From: Candidatus Aminicenantota bacterium
Lineage (GTDB): Bacteria; Acidobacteriota; Aminicenantia; Aminicenantales; Aminicenantaceae
NCBI GenBank assembly: GCA_030615975.1
Contig: JAUWYH010000047.1
Span: 1 to 9,359, forward strand
Reading direction: 5' to 3'
DNA length: 9,359 bases
Part shown: piece after piece, positions 1-7,933 of the stretch
Position numbering within the stretch: the first letter of the stretch is position 1
Layout: every line of letters begins with the position of its first letter
Position numbers and translations under genes: made by a program
Notes under the pieces: model-generated
Database searches by the model: none
Told to the model about the DNA's origin: nothing
Seen by the model: the letters and a program-made list of their open reading frames with translations, nothing else

Positions 1-45
1 ATCAAGAAAGGGATCACCTATTAGACTGTTTTTTCTGATCAGGCA

Positions 46-3000
46 TCATCCTTCTGTCTTTGTTTTTTTTAAAGTCTGATAGACAAGAGGTAGAACGATA
101 AGAGTAACAATAGTTGAGGTAAAAAGTCCGCCAACTACGACTGTAGCCAGAGGCCTTTGAATTTCTGCTCCTGGTCCTCGGGCAATTAACAGAGGAATAA
201 GTCCAAACATAGTGGTAAACGCAGTCATTAAGACAGGTCTAATTCTCAAGCTTACTCCGGTTATTAACACTTCATTCATCTTCAAGCCTTGATTTACTAA
301 TTTATGAAAATAAGAAACAAGGACTAATCCGTTCTCTAAAGCAATTCCGAAAAGCGCTATAAATCCGATAGATGCAGGTACACTTAAGTATTGACCTGAA
401 ATAATTAAAGCAATTACTCCTCCCATTAAGGCCAAAGGAATATTCAGGAATATGATTAGCACATCTTTTAGGGAGTAAAAAACTGTAAAAAGAATAAGGC
501 CGATAGCTATTAGAGTAACAGGAATAATTAACATTAATCTTCTATTAGCCTGTTGTTGGAGTTCAAACTGTCCTCCCCAGGTTTTTGTGTATCCAGGAGG
601 CAACGACACACTATCATCTATCTTTTTCTGAGCTTCTTTTACGAAACTCCCGATATCTCTTCCGCGAATGTTGCATTGAATAGTTACATATCTATTGTTA
701 TTTTCTCGATTAATATGGCGAGGTCCGATAACTTCTTTAATTTCTGCTAAAAATTTTAATGGAATAGATCCTCCTGGAGGTAAAGGAATCAATAAATTTT
801 CGATTTCAGGAATGTCTTTTCTGAATTGCGGTTTGAACCTCAAGAAAATATCAAACTTTTTATTCCCTTCATAGATTTTGCCTAAAGTAATCCCTCCTAA
901 AGACGCTTCTATCGTTTCTTGAACATCTTCTATATGGACTCCATATCGAGCAATATTATCTCTGTTCAATATTATTTGTAGTTGATTCTGGCCTGTAAAT
1001 TGTTCTATTTGGACGTCAGTTGCACCTCTAATGGCGGAGATTATATTTTTTATCTCAATGCTCTTTTTTTGCAAAACTGGATAATCTTCACCGTATATTT
1101 TAATTGCAATTTGAGCTTTAACGCCAGAAATAAGTTCATCTAAATTATGAGCGATAGGCTGAGTGAAGTTAAGAAGAATTCCTGGAAATTTATCCAGTTT
1201 CATTTCCATCGCTTCTATTAACTCATCTTTAGTTTTAAAATTTTTCCACTTATTAATTGGCTTTAGGGTTATCAAGACTTCAGCATTATTAACAAAGTGG
1301 GCGTGACTACCGATTTCACCCCTCCCAATTCGGCTCAAAACTCCTTGTACTTCTGAGAAACTTTTAATTTCCTTTTCTATATTATTAGTTAAATCAATAG
1401 TTTCTTGAATGCTTATGTTTGGATCCATTGTTACTCTTAAGTGAGTTGTTCCTTCTTCTAATCGAGGAATGAATTCTGTTCCTAAGAAAGGAATCAGGGC
1501 GACAGCTGTAAAAAACAGAATAATTGTAAAAAGAAAAACTATTTTTCTTTTTTTAAGAGCACCTTTAAATAATGGTAAATATATTTTTTTTATGTTTTTA
1601 ATTATGAATGATTCTCTCTTTGATTTTTTTCTTTTTGAGGCGATAAGATAAGAGATGGCGGGTACAGAGGTTAAAGAAAATATAAGAGAACCCAATAAAG
1701 CAAAAGTTATAGCGTAAGCTAAGGGACGAAACATTATACCTTCTACGCCTTGAAGGGTATATATGGGTAGGAAAACCAATATAATGATAACAATTGCGTA
1801 GAAAATTGGACGGGTAACTTCATTTGCGGCTCGCAAAATTGAATGGTGAATGGCTTCAGAGGACGTTTGAACATGTCTGAGTATATTTTCTACCATGACA
1901 ATAGAGGCATCGACAAAAATACCAATACCTATAGCCAATCCTCCGAAGGACATCAAATCAGCTGATAAGCTTATCCTGTTCATTAATATAAAAGAAAAGA
2001 GAATAGAAAAAGGAAGAGAAAATGTGGCAATCAAGGAAGATCTGAAATCACCCATGAAAAGGAAAAGAATGAACATAACTAGAATTATCCCTAACAATAA
2101 AGAAGAACTCACTGTGAAAACACATTTTTTTACCAATGATGCCTGATTGTAAAAAGGGACGATTTTTATTCCAGGAGGAAGAGATTTATTTATATTTTCG
2201 ATTCTTTTTTCGATATTTTCTATGACGCGGACTGTATTGGAACCGAATAACTTAAGCATCATCCCTGCTACAACTTCACCTTTTCCTTCAGCTAGAGCTG
2301 TTCCCCTTTTGATAGCAGGGCCTATTTTTACTTCAGCTAAATCTTTGACGTAGACAGAGGTTCCCTGGTAATTGGCCACATGTATATTTTTGAGGTGAGA
2401 GATGGTTTTAACCAGTCCAATGCTTCTTACGATGTATTCTTCCTTTCCTTTGGTGATAAAACTTGCGCCAATGTTTTGATTATTTTTTCTAACGGCTTCG
2501 ATCAGATCATTCAAAGTCAAATTGAATTTAATCAAATTGTTAGGGTCCACAAGAATCTGAAACTGCTTTATATCTCCCCCGATGCTTAAAACTTGGGTTA
2601 CTTCAGGTACTGACTGAAGATCAAATTTAATAATCCAGTCTTGGATAGTCCTTATTTCTAGGGGAGAATAATTTTCTCCTTCAAGATAATAGAGGTAGAC
2701 CAAACCTAATCCAGTTGATATAGGCCCCAATATCGGGTTTTCTGCTTGGGGAGGAAGTTGTTCTCTAACCTGAGGAAGTCTTTGTGAAACGAGCTGTCTC
2801 GCAAAATAAATATCTGTTCCATCTTTGAAGTATACACTCACCATAGATAAGGCAAAGGTGGAAAAAGAACGAATGTTTTTCACTCGAGGAAGACCAAACA
2901 TAGAGGCCTCGATTGGGTAGGATATCAATCTTTCTACTTCTTCAGGAGCCATTCCTTCTGCTTCGGTATAGATTTGAACCAAACAGGGAGAGGGATCTGG

Positions 3001-3117
3001 GAAAGCATCAATGGGTAATTTTTGGTAAGAAAGAATGCCTAAAATAAGGATTATAAATGTTGCTGCAATAACGAATAGTTTTTGTTTTATAGAAAATTCT
3101 ACTATTTTATTTAACAT
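46..3117 (-). CDS. HME-class RND efflux pump (CusA/CzcA-like inner-membrane permease)
   Basis: This is a complete 1023-residue protein, the usual size for heavy-metal efflux RND pumps, which use the proton gradient to move substrate from periplasm or cytoplasm into an adaptor/TolC conduit. Seen: an N-terminal membrane helix (about 13-30) followed by the family motif around PIDAFPDPSP (35-44), then EGMAPEEVE (54-62) and KDGTDIYFARQLV (98-110). TM4 carries VDASIVMVEN (402-411), giving D403 and E410, equivalents of the proton-relay Asp/Glu of CzcA and CusA. Two periplasmic porter regions lie near 31-330 and 550-860, with C-terminal helices from about 861 to 1014. TM10 has E928 in GIALENG. The E. 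coli CusA methionine triad is not conserved (R561, about N611, about E661). The ATG at 3117 is forced because an in-frame TGA lies seven codons upstream, yet no Shine-Dalgarno is visible. It is the last gene of the channel-adaptor-pump set, 113 bases after the adaptor. Family assignment is secure; the exact substrate is not. Confidence 0.95.
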   Translation of the reverse strand: MLNKIVEFSIKQKLFVIAATFIILILGILSYQKLPIDAFPDPSPCLVQIYTEAEGMAPEEVERLISYPIEASMFGLPRVKNIRSFSTFALSMVSVYFKDGTDIYFARQLVSQRLPQVREQLPPQAENPILGPISTGLGLVYLYYLEGENYSPLEIRTIQDWIIKFDLQSVPEVTQVLSIGGDIKQFQILVDPNNLIKFNLTLNDLIEAVRKNNQNIGASFITKGKEEYIVRSIGLVKTISHLKNIHVANYQGTSVYVKDLAEVKIGPAIKRGTALAEGKGEVVAGMMLKLFGSNTVRVIENIEKRIENINKSLPPGIKIVPFYNQASLVKKCVFTVSSSLLLGIILVMFILFLFMGDFRSSLIATFSLPFSILFSFILMNRISLSADLMSFGGLAIGIGIFVDASIVMVENILRHVQTSSEAIHHSILRAANEVTRPIFYAIVIIILVFLPIYTLQGVEGIMFRPLAYAITFALLGSLIFSLTSVPAISYLIASKRKKSKRESFIIKNIKKIYLPLFKGALKKRKIVFLFTIILFFTAVALIPFLGTEFIPRLEEGTTHLRVTMDPNISIQETIDLTNNIEKEIKSFSEVQGVLSRIGRGEIGSHAHFVNNAEVLITLKPINKWKNFKTKDELIEAMEMKLDKFPGILLNFTQPIAHNLDELISGVKAQIAIKIYGEDYPVLQKKSIEIKNIISAIRGATDVQIEQFTGQNQLQIILNRDNIARYGVHIEDVQETIEASLGGITLGKIYEGNKKFDIFLRFKPQFRKDIPEIENLLIPLPPGGSIPLKFLAEIKEVIGPRHINRENNNRYVTIQCNIRGRDIGSFVKEAQKKIDDSVSLPPGYTKTWGGQFELQQQANRRLMLIIPVTLIAIGLILFTVFYSLKDVLIIFLNIPLALMGGVIALIISGQYLSVPASIGFIALFGIALENGLVLVSYFHKLVNQGLKMNEVLITGVSLRIRPVLMTAFTTMFGLIPLLIARGPGAEIQRPLATVVVGGLFTSTIVTLIVLPLVYQTLKKTKTEG

Positions 3118-3145
3118 GATAAAAGAACAAAACTGTCAATATGGA

Positions 3146-3205
3146 GGTCAATAAGTTCAAAAAGAAATATCCTAAAATCACACTTTTTCTATAAAACTTT
3201 GGACC
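3146..3205 (-). repeat. Imperfect inverted repeat in the adaptor-pump gap
   Basis: The 113-base gap between adaptor stop and pump start (3118-3230) contains three nested pairs of complementary blocks: GGTC 3146-3149 with GACC 3202-3205, AAGTT 3153-3157 with AACTT 3195-3199, and AAAAAG 3159-3164 with CTTTTT 3183-3188. They are separated by small internal loops and enclose an 18-base loop. In RNA this could fold into a weak stem ahead of the pump gene. Such AT-rich pairings arise easily by chance, and no U-tract follows as in a terminator. The rest of the gap shows nothing else convincing. Confidence 0.3.
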
Positions 3206-3230
3206 ATTAAAAATTCTTTCTAAATTTTTT

Positions 3231-4442
3231 TTAATGTACGTGTGCTCCACCAAAGGATTTTTTGTTTAATTCTGCTTTAAGATAAAATGCTCCTTTTACT
3301 ACTATTTCCTGGCCAAGCTTCAAGCCCTCAGCTATGATGACATTTCCATCTATTTTCCCCTTTATCTTTACTTCTTGAGGAGCAAATGTCTCTTTTTCTT
3401 CTTGGAGGAACACTACCTTTTTTCCGTTCAGATTTTGAACGGCTTCTCCTGGAACATTCAGAAATCTTTCCCTTTTATTTTTATTTTCAATTGTTCCGAG
3501 AATGAACATATTTGGCTTTAATAAATTATCCTTATTATTAACTTCTACTCTGATTTTTGCAGTTCTTAGTTTTTCATCAATCATATCGCTTATGTAAGTG
3601 ATTTTGCCTTCAAATTCTTTATCTGGATACAGTGTGGACTTTATTCTTACCATGCTGTCCTTTTTTATAAAAGGCAAATCTTTTTCATATGCATCTAAAA
3701 GTGCCCACAGCGAGGATAAATCTGAAACTTTAAAAAGCATCTTATCAGGTTCAATGCATTCTCCGATAATAGCATCTCTGAATATGATTTTTCCAGATAA
3801 TGGAGAGATGATAGATAAATATGGGTCATTTAATTCAAGAGAATCTGAATTGCCGCTTAAAGATTCATATTTTTTTATAAGGGATTCTATATGAGAAGGG
3901 AGAAATCCTAATGAATGAAGATTAGACTTAGCAACATCATACTGAATGATGGTTTTAGAATATTCTGCTTCTCTTCTCAAAAATTCCTTCTTTTCAATGG
4001 CTTTTTGTTCAAATAAAACTTTAGACCTTTCAAATTCCTTACGTCTTAGATTCAGATTAGTCTTAGATTTAAAAAATTCTGCTTTTGTTTGAGAAAATTC
4101 GGGAGAGTTAAGGACAAGAAGAGTTTGTCCTTTTCGGACTTTATCTCCCAAATCGGTTAATAGAGAAACAACTTTTCCTTCAACAAGGGAAGAAATATGA
4201 GCAGTTTTGTTCTGATTTAAAGAGATCACACCTAAGAGATTAATCTTAGAAGAAATATTTATCTCTGAAACTTCGCCTACTTCTATTCCCCATTGTTTTT
4301 GTTTTTCTAAGGACACATTTAATTCCTCATGTTCTTCATGTTGATTTTCTTTAAGTTTTGCATTCTGACTTTGGTCCGATGCATTTTCCCCTTTACAAAA
4401 AATCAAACTTAAGATTATGAGTAATAGCAAATATTTTCTCAT
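3231..4442 (-). CDS. RND periplasmic adaptor (CzcB/CusB-like membrane fusion lipoprotein)
   Basis: This 403-residue membrane fusion protein should link the pump to the outer-membrane channel. Seen, using the ATG at 4442: a basic hydrophobic leader MRKYLLLLIILSLIFC with Cys16 as probable lipid anchor, then a His/Glu-rich stretch (HEEHEE, 35-40). A lipoyl half-motif follows (about 78-113, with EGKVVSLLTDLGDKVRKGQ), then a charged helical hairpin (about 115-205), the second lipoyl half (about 206-240, with SPLSGKI), a beta-barrel domain (about 244-318) and a membrane-proximal domain (about 325-388). The tail SFGGAHVH (396-403) resembles the His-containing ends of CzcB-type adaptors, from memory. 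An in-frame ATG at 4493 would give 17 more residues but would spoil the lipoprotein leader and overlap the upstream gene by 55 bases; the chosen start has an AGGAG site and an ATGA overlap. The lipobox is atypical, with Phe at -1. A role in metal efflux is inferred from family and neighbours. Confidence 0.93.
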   Translation of the reverse strand: MRKYLLLLIILSLIFCKGENASDQSQNAKLKENQHEEHEELNVSLEKQKQWGIEVGEVSEINISSKINLLGVISLNQNKTAHISSLVEGKVVSLLTDLGDKVRKGQTLLVLNSPEFSQTKAEFFKSKTNLNLRRKEFERSKVLFEQKAIEKKEFLRREAEYSKTIIQYDVAKSNLHSLGFLPSHIESLIKKYESLSGNSDSLELNDPYLSIISPLSGKIIFRDAIIGECIEPDKMLFKVSDLSSLWALLDAYEKDLPFIKKDSMVRIKSTLYPDKEFEGKITYISDMIDEKLRTAKIRVEVNNKDNLLKPNMFILGTIENKNKRERFLNVPGEAVQNLNGKKVVFLQEEKETFAPQEVKIKGKIDGNVIIAEGLKLGQEIVVKGAFYLKAELNKKSFGGAHVH

Positions 4443-5665
4443 TTTATTTCTTCTCCTATAGATTTTTCCAATGATGCCTTGTTCGAATTCCATTCATATA
4501 ATGCCTGATAATAATCTTTAATAATCTCATTATATGTTCTTTGGGAGTCTAAATAGTCCATTAAAGATATCTCGCCCTGCTCATAGCTAATTTTAGCAAT
4601 TTTTAAGCTTTGTTCAGCTTGAGCTAAAAGCCCAGTATAAAAAAGCTCGATTTTTTGCTCCGTCAGCTGTAACTGTCTGAATTTAGATTTTACTTCAGTT
4701 GTCAGTTCTATTTCTAAGGCTTTCAATTCTTGTTTTTCTTTCAAAAATAAACTCTCTGCCTCTGCGATTTCTTTTGATTTGAAATTCCAGAGAGGTATTT
4801 CTATGGTTATTCCAAGACCTTTATTTTTCCCATCAATTTCATTCTGGATGAATGCTTTTAATTTTGGATCAGGAATCCTCTGCCATTTAACATAACTTAT
4901 ATTGCTGATCGATAATTCCAACTCTTTTTCCTTTTTTTTGAGTAAAGGATGAATGGCTGATATTTTATCAACTAAGAATTTTTCCTCGATTTTTAATTTC
5001 TTGTAGTCAAGCTTGCCTTGAACAGAGAACTCTGGGGGGAGAACGTTCCCCAAGAATTTATTGAGATTATCCTTTGCCAATTTTAGCTCAGTTTTTATTC
5101 TCTCCAATTCATTTTGAGCTTTAAGGATCTCTACATTCAATTTTATAGCCTCCAATTGTTTAACCTCTCCCAGTTTTGCTCTTTTTTCGATAAGCTGATA
5201 CGTTTTTTTGATAGAATCAAGATTCTTGAGGCCGATCTCTTCAAGATTTCTTTGAAGCAAAATCGTAAAAAATATATTTTTTATTTCATAAATCACTTCA
5301 AGTTTTGAGAAATTGAGGGAGTAGCCGGAAGCTTGCCAGTTTTTTTCAGACATTCTTATCCGATGTTTTCTCTTTATCGGATTTTCTATAGACTGTTCGA
5401 TAGCAATTCCTCCAGTATTAACTTTCTCTTTTGTATCAAGGGTCTTTCCTTGACCTATCTCATATTCAATCTCTGGATTGAAAAAAAGTTTCGAGGATTC
5501 GTAAATTGCTTTTTTTGCTTTGACTTCTTGTTCTCTGGCCAAAATTTGAGGATTGTTTTTTAGGCCTAAACTGATGATTTCAGATAGGTTGAATTCTTTT
5601 CTTTCTCCTGGAGAGATTAATGCTGGAAAAAATAAAAAGAGAAGAATATATTTTATGTTTTTCAT
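4439..5665 (-). CDS. TolC-family outer-membrane efflux channel (CzcC/CusC-like)
   Basis: This 408-residue protein is the likely outer-membrane exit duct for the adjacent adaptor and pump. Seen: a signal peptide (MKNIKYILLFLFFPALIS) with no lipobox cysteine, so unlike E. coli CusC it is probably not lipidated. Two repeats of the outer-membrane efflux protein family follow. The first (about 25-210) begins FNLSEIISLGLKNNPQILA and contains long charged helices. The second (about 230-405) includes IEIPLWNFKSKEIAEAE (288-304) and the hallmark YEQGEISLMDYLDSQRTYNE (361-380). The length fits CzcC-type channels, which are shorter than TolC2-type ones. Its last bases overlap the adaptor start (ATGA), the strongest sign that it belongs to this pump. 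The ATG at 5665 has no clear Shine-Dalgarno; it was chosen because the signal peptide begins there. Membership of the family is secure; pairing with the HME pump rests on gene order. Confidence 0.93.
   Translation of the reverse strand: MKNIKYILLFLFFPALISPGERKEFNLSEIISLGLKNNPQILAREQEVKAKKAIYESSKLFFNPEIEYEIGQGKTLDTKEKVNTGGIAIEQSIENPIKRKHRIRMSEKNWQASGYSLNFSKLEVIYEIKNIFFTILLQRNLEEIGLKNLDSIKKTYQLIEKRAKLGEVKQLEAIKLNVEILKAQNELERIKTELKLAKDNLNKFLGNVLPPEFSVQGKLDYKKLKIEEKFLVDKISAIHPLLKKKEKELELSISNISYVKWQRIPDPKLKAFIQNEIDGKNKGLGITIEIPLWNFKSKEIAEAESLFLKEKQELKALEIELTTEVKSKFRQLQLTEQKIELFYTGLLAQAEQSLKIAKISYEQGEISLMDYLDSQRTYNEIIKDYYQALYEWNSNKASLEKSIGEEIK
4453..4457 (-). promoter_or_regulatory. Ribosome binding site AGGAG that fixes the adaptor start
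   Basis: Minus-strand AGGAG lies 10 bases before the ATG at 4442, inside the last codons of the upstream channel gene. The stop TGA of that gene overlaps this start as ATGA (4442-4439). This favours 4442 over the in-frame ATG at 4493 and suggests translational coupling of channel and adaptor. Confidence 0.7.
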
Positions 5666-5677
5666 TGTTTATAAGCT

Positions 5678-5698
5678 ATTCTATAGGAAATGTAGAAT
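5678..5698 (-). repeat. Short inverted repeat 12 bases upstream of the CzcC-like gene
   Basis: ATTCTA (5678-5683) and TAGAAT (5693-5698) are perfect 6-base inverted arms around a 9-base spacer in the 57-base gap before the channel gene. The placement would suit an operator for a dimeric regulator or a small mRNA hairpin. The arms are short and AT-rich, so chance is a real alternative. No good sigma-70 promoter was found in this gap. Confidence 0.25.
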
Positions 5699-5722
5699 TA
5701 ATAAAAGTATAATTTCTATGCT

Positions 5723-7921
5723 CTATATCCGCCACCAATATGAAAATTTGATGAAATAATAACGCCCTTCCTTCCGGAAAATTCCTGAATCGTCCTTTTC
5801 CTGGTTGTCGTCTACTCCTAGATAAAAAACTGTACCAGGTCTGTACTCGTAGCTCATGAGGATACTGTTGTAGAGTTCTTTATGATAGTCGTTATAATCT
5901 GTGATAAGCCGCAGGGATAAAGTGCGTGAAAGCTGATAGCTTATACGCTGGCTAAGTATGTTTATCTCATATACTTTTTCTCCACCCTTGCTCTCATAAA
6001 ACTTATTCCTCTTGAAATTATAGAATAAACGAAGGTTGTTAAGAGGTTTCAGAGTGATTCTCGATCCAACGGAGGTTTTATAACCTAAATAAGGAGGATC
6101 TTCATCGTAATAAATACCATCTCCAAAAGAATAAGAAATATTGCCGCTCAACCAGGAAAGTGGCTCTGAACTGAAATTTGCCCGGAATGTTTTTTTTTGG
6201 AAATCTATTTCTTCATATCTCTCTAGTCCAGTAGAAAAAGTGGCCCAGATATGAGACTGCCTCCAGCCGTTTAAAAAACCTGAAATTTCGAATTCTTCAT
6301 CGGTGAGAGTGTTGTCAAAGTCATAGATTCTTTTATATTCAAAGGAAGGACGGATGGAGATGATCCAATCATTCTGGGGAAGGAAGGCATAACTGATGCG
6401 GGTGTTTAAGGATTTAATGTCTTTACGGCGGAAAAAGCCACCTGAGGCTTCAAAATCAGGGGGGATACTTTGAAAATCAGCGGAGAGAGACAAATGCCGT
6501 GAGGCTCGATTTAAGTTGAAACTCATGGCAGGGACCCAATCGGTCTTTTCCTCTCCAAATTTACTCAGGGAGCTTAGAATTTGAAAAGAAAATCTGTAGT
6601 AATTTCGGAATTTGAAATGACCATCTATACCCGCAACTCTGTTATAATTGCTGGTAATGGAATTCCTGGAGAGTCCCATTTCTTTGTCTGTTAAAATAAA
6701 GCCGATATGGGATTCGGGATAAAGGTCTCTTTTAAGGCGTAAGACATTAATCAGGGCTATAAAAGGATTTTCTTCCTCTTCGTCGTCTTCTTCATCTTCT
6801 TCTTCAGAGGAACTTGAAATGTTGATTTCAGGGGGATTTTTATCATAAATGCTTAAAAAGCCAAGAGTTGTTTTACCTGTTTTCCCTGTAAGTTTAACTC
6901 CCCACAAAGGGTTGACGATTTTTCGAGTGTAAACTAATTCAAAGGGAGTATCAAAGAGGTCTTTTCCTTCTAGAAAGAAAGGTCTTTTTTCAGGATAATA
7001 GAGGGCATACCTTTGATTGACGTCAATCTGGGGCATGTCTGCTTCTATCTGACTAAAGTCTGGGTTAATAGTGATATCGGCCGTCAAATTAGAAGTGATT
7101 CCGTACTTGAGGTTTAGGCTAACTTCAGGGACGAATTTTTCTTCATCTTGTTTCAGGCCTGTTAAGACGGGCATGATTTCAAAATTTCGTCCTTTTTCGA
7201 TAACGCCATCAATCTCTAAAGTTCCGGCTTGAATAAGGAAGCCGTTTACATCCCGAGACCGCGGATGCCAGTAAATTTCTTCGTTTTTTCGCCTGATAGT
7301 TCTCATTATTTGGAGACCCCAAACCTGAGGACGCTTGTTGGGGAATCTTAAGCTTTTAAATGGAATAGACAGCTCAACTGTATAGCCCTGATTATCAATA
7401 TGAGCGTTGGAGAGGAAAAAAGTATCCCAATTTTTGTCAATTTTATCAAATCCCCCACCGCGGCGCCTTCGCTGCGTTTCACTATAGATGCCGTCGGTTT
7501 GAACGCCATATGGATTTATCTTAAAGACAAAGGCTCTTTTTTTATCGTTGAAGGTGTCAAGATAAATGGTTACTTCATCTTCACCGCGCACCTTGTCTCT
7601 TTGAGTAAGAGTGGCTCTGATAGCTTTTGGGTTAGAGTCGAAACAGCGGATGGCGATATAAAGATTTTTTTTATCATATCCGAGGTAGACAAATGTTTTT
7701 TCAGAGGGTTGAACCCCTTCCTGCGGTTCGTATTGGGTAAAGGCATCGAGAACTGCAGCTTTTTCCCAGAGAGGATTTTCCAGTTTGCCGTCTATTTTGG
7801 GAGGAGAGGAAAATTCTGGAACTTTTACATAATAATCATTGTCGTTTTCTTGGGAGTAAGTGAGGAGCACAGAGGTCAAAAGAAGAAGAACAACGAGTAA
7901 GTTCTTGATTCCATTTCTCAT
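5723..7921 (-). CDS. Outer-membrane protein with CBM9-like N-terminal domain and DUF5916 barrel
   Basis: This 732-residue protein is of the type annotated as carbohydrate-binding family 9 domain-containing protein; its biochemical role is not known to me. Seen: a signal peptide (about 1-23, ending TYSQEN), then a CBM9-like domain (about 34-235) with PPKIDGKLENPLWEKA (40-55), LDTFNDKKRAFVFKINPYG (121-139) and IPFKSLRFP (186-194). The DUF5916 hallmark follows: NPDFSQIEADMPQIDVNQRY (286-305) and YYPEKRPFFLEGKDLF (308-323). The remainder alternates polar and aromatic residues like membrane beta-strands and ends in YFIKFSYWWRI, an aromatic-rich final strand suited to BAM-assembled barrels. Odd features are RRRRGGG (151-157) and twelve consecutive acidic residues (373-384), likely in a loop. 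The ATG at 7921 has a weak AGGG site six bases upstream (7928-7931). It lies 43 bases after one channel gene and 57 before another. CBM9-like folds do not prove sugar binding here; a role in uptake, secretion or envelope structure is equally open. Confidence 0.9.
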   Translation of the reverse strand: MRNGIKNLLVVLLLLTSVLLTYSQENDNDYYVKVPEFSSPPKIDGKLENPLWEKAAVLDAFTQYEPQEGVQPSEKTFVYLGYDKKNLYIAIRCFDSNPKAIRATLTQRDKVRGEDEVTIYLDTFNDKKRAFVFKINPYGVQTDGIYSETQRRRRGGGFDKIDKNWDTFFLSNAHIDNQGYTVELSIPFKSLRFPNKRPQVWGLQIMRTIRRKNEEIYWHPRSRDVNGFLIQAGTLEIDGVIEKGRNFEIMPVLTGLKQDEEKFVPEVSLNLKYGITSNLTADITINPDFSQIEADMPQIDVNQRYALYYPEKRPFFLEGKDLFDTPFELVYTRKIVNPLWGVKLTGKTGKTTLGFLSIYDKNPPEINISSSSEEEDEEDDEEEENPFIALINVLRLKRDLYPESHIGFILTDKEMGLSRNSITSNYNRVAGIDGHFKFRNYYRFSFQILSSLSKFGEEKTDWVPAMSFNLNRASRHLSLSADFQSIPPDFEASGGFFRRKDIKSLNTRISYAFLPQNDWIISIRPSFEYKRIYDFDNTLTDEEFEISGFLNGWRQSHIWATFSTGLERYEEIDFQKKTFRANFSSEPLSWLSGNISYSFGDGIYYDEDPPYLGYKTSVGSRITLKPLNNLRLFYNFKRNKFYESKGGEKVYEINILSQRISYQLSRTLSLRLITDYNDYHKELYNSILMSYEYRPGTVFYLGVDDNQEKDDSGIFRKEGRYYFIKFSYWWRI
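6770..6805 (-). repeat. GAA/GAT-rich trinucleotide tract encoding an all-acidic run
   Basis: Twelve consecutive codons of the DUF5916 gene are GAA, GAG, GAT or GAC (residues 373-384), immediately after four serines. On the plus strand this reads as a degenerate TTC-type microsatellite. Trinucleotide slippage would change the loop length without breaking the frame. The mix of third bases (GAT, GAC, GAG among GAA) means it is not a pure repeat, which reduces the expected slippage rate. Confidence 0.8.
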
Positions 7922-7933
7922 TTTTGACCCTAT

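Noticed and set aside
1..45. Possible terminator after the pump gene (palindrome CTGATCAG at 35-42)
   Set aside because: The palindrome has no loop, and the T-run at 29-34 lies on the wrong strand for a minus-strand transcript (it reads as A's). The window ends too soon to judge.
14..49. 11-codon reading frame overlapping the pump stop as ATGA
   Set aside because: The encoded peptide MMPDQKKQSNR is too short and featureless, and the ATGATG arrangement at a stop codon is easily accidental.
3110..3140. TTGACA on the minus strand before the pump start as a -35 box
   Set aside because: At a 17-base spacing the -10 hexamer would be TGTTAA, matching only three of six consensus positions and lying inside the pump coding sequence.
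3211..3235. AAAAATT...AATTTTT inverted repeat near the adaptor stop as a terminator
   Set aside because: The stem is pure A/T and overlaps the end of the coding sequence, with no distinct GC stem or separate U-tract.
4443..4493. Upstream in-frame ATG at 4493 as adaptor start
   Set aside because: It would put 17 basic/polar residues before a clear lipoprotein-type leader and overlap the channel gene by 55 bases. The ATG at 4442 has an AGGAG site and an ATGA stop-start overlap.
1..5722. Lower GC of the left three genes versus the right two as a sign of transfer
   Set aside because: Hand counts of a few 60-base lines overlapped widely (about 22-40% left, 33-48% right). A windowed GC and codon-usage calculation would be needed before claiming a boundary.
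7400..7900. 166-residue open frame on the plus strand
   Set aside because: It lies entirely antisense inside the conserved CBM9-like part of the DUF5916 gene. It looks like no family I recognise, and the minus-strand frame has clear motifs.
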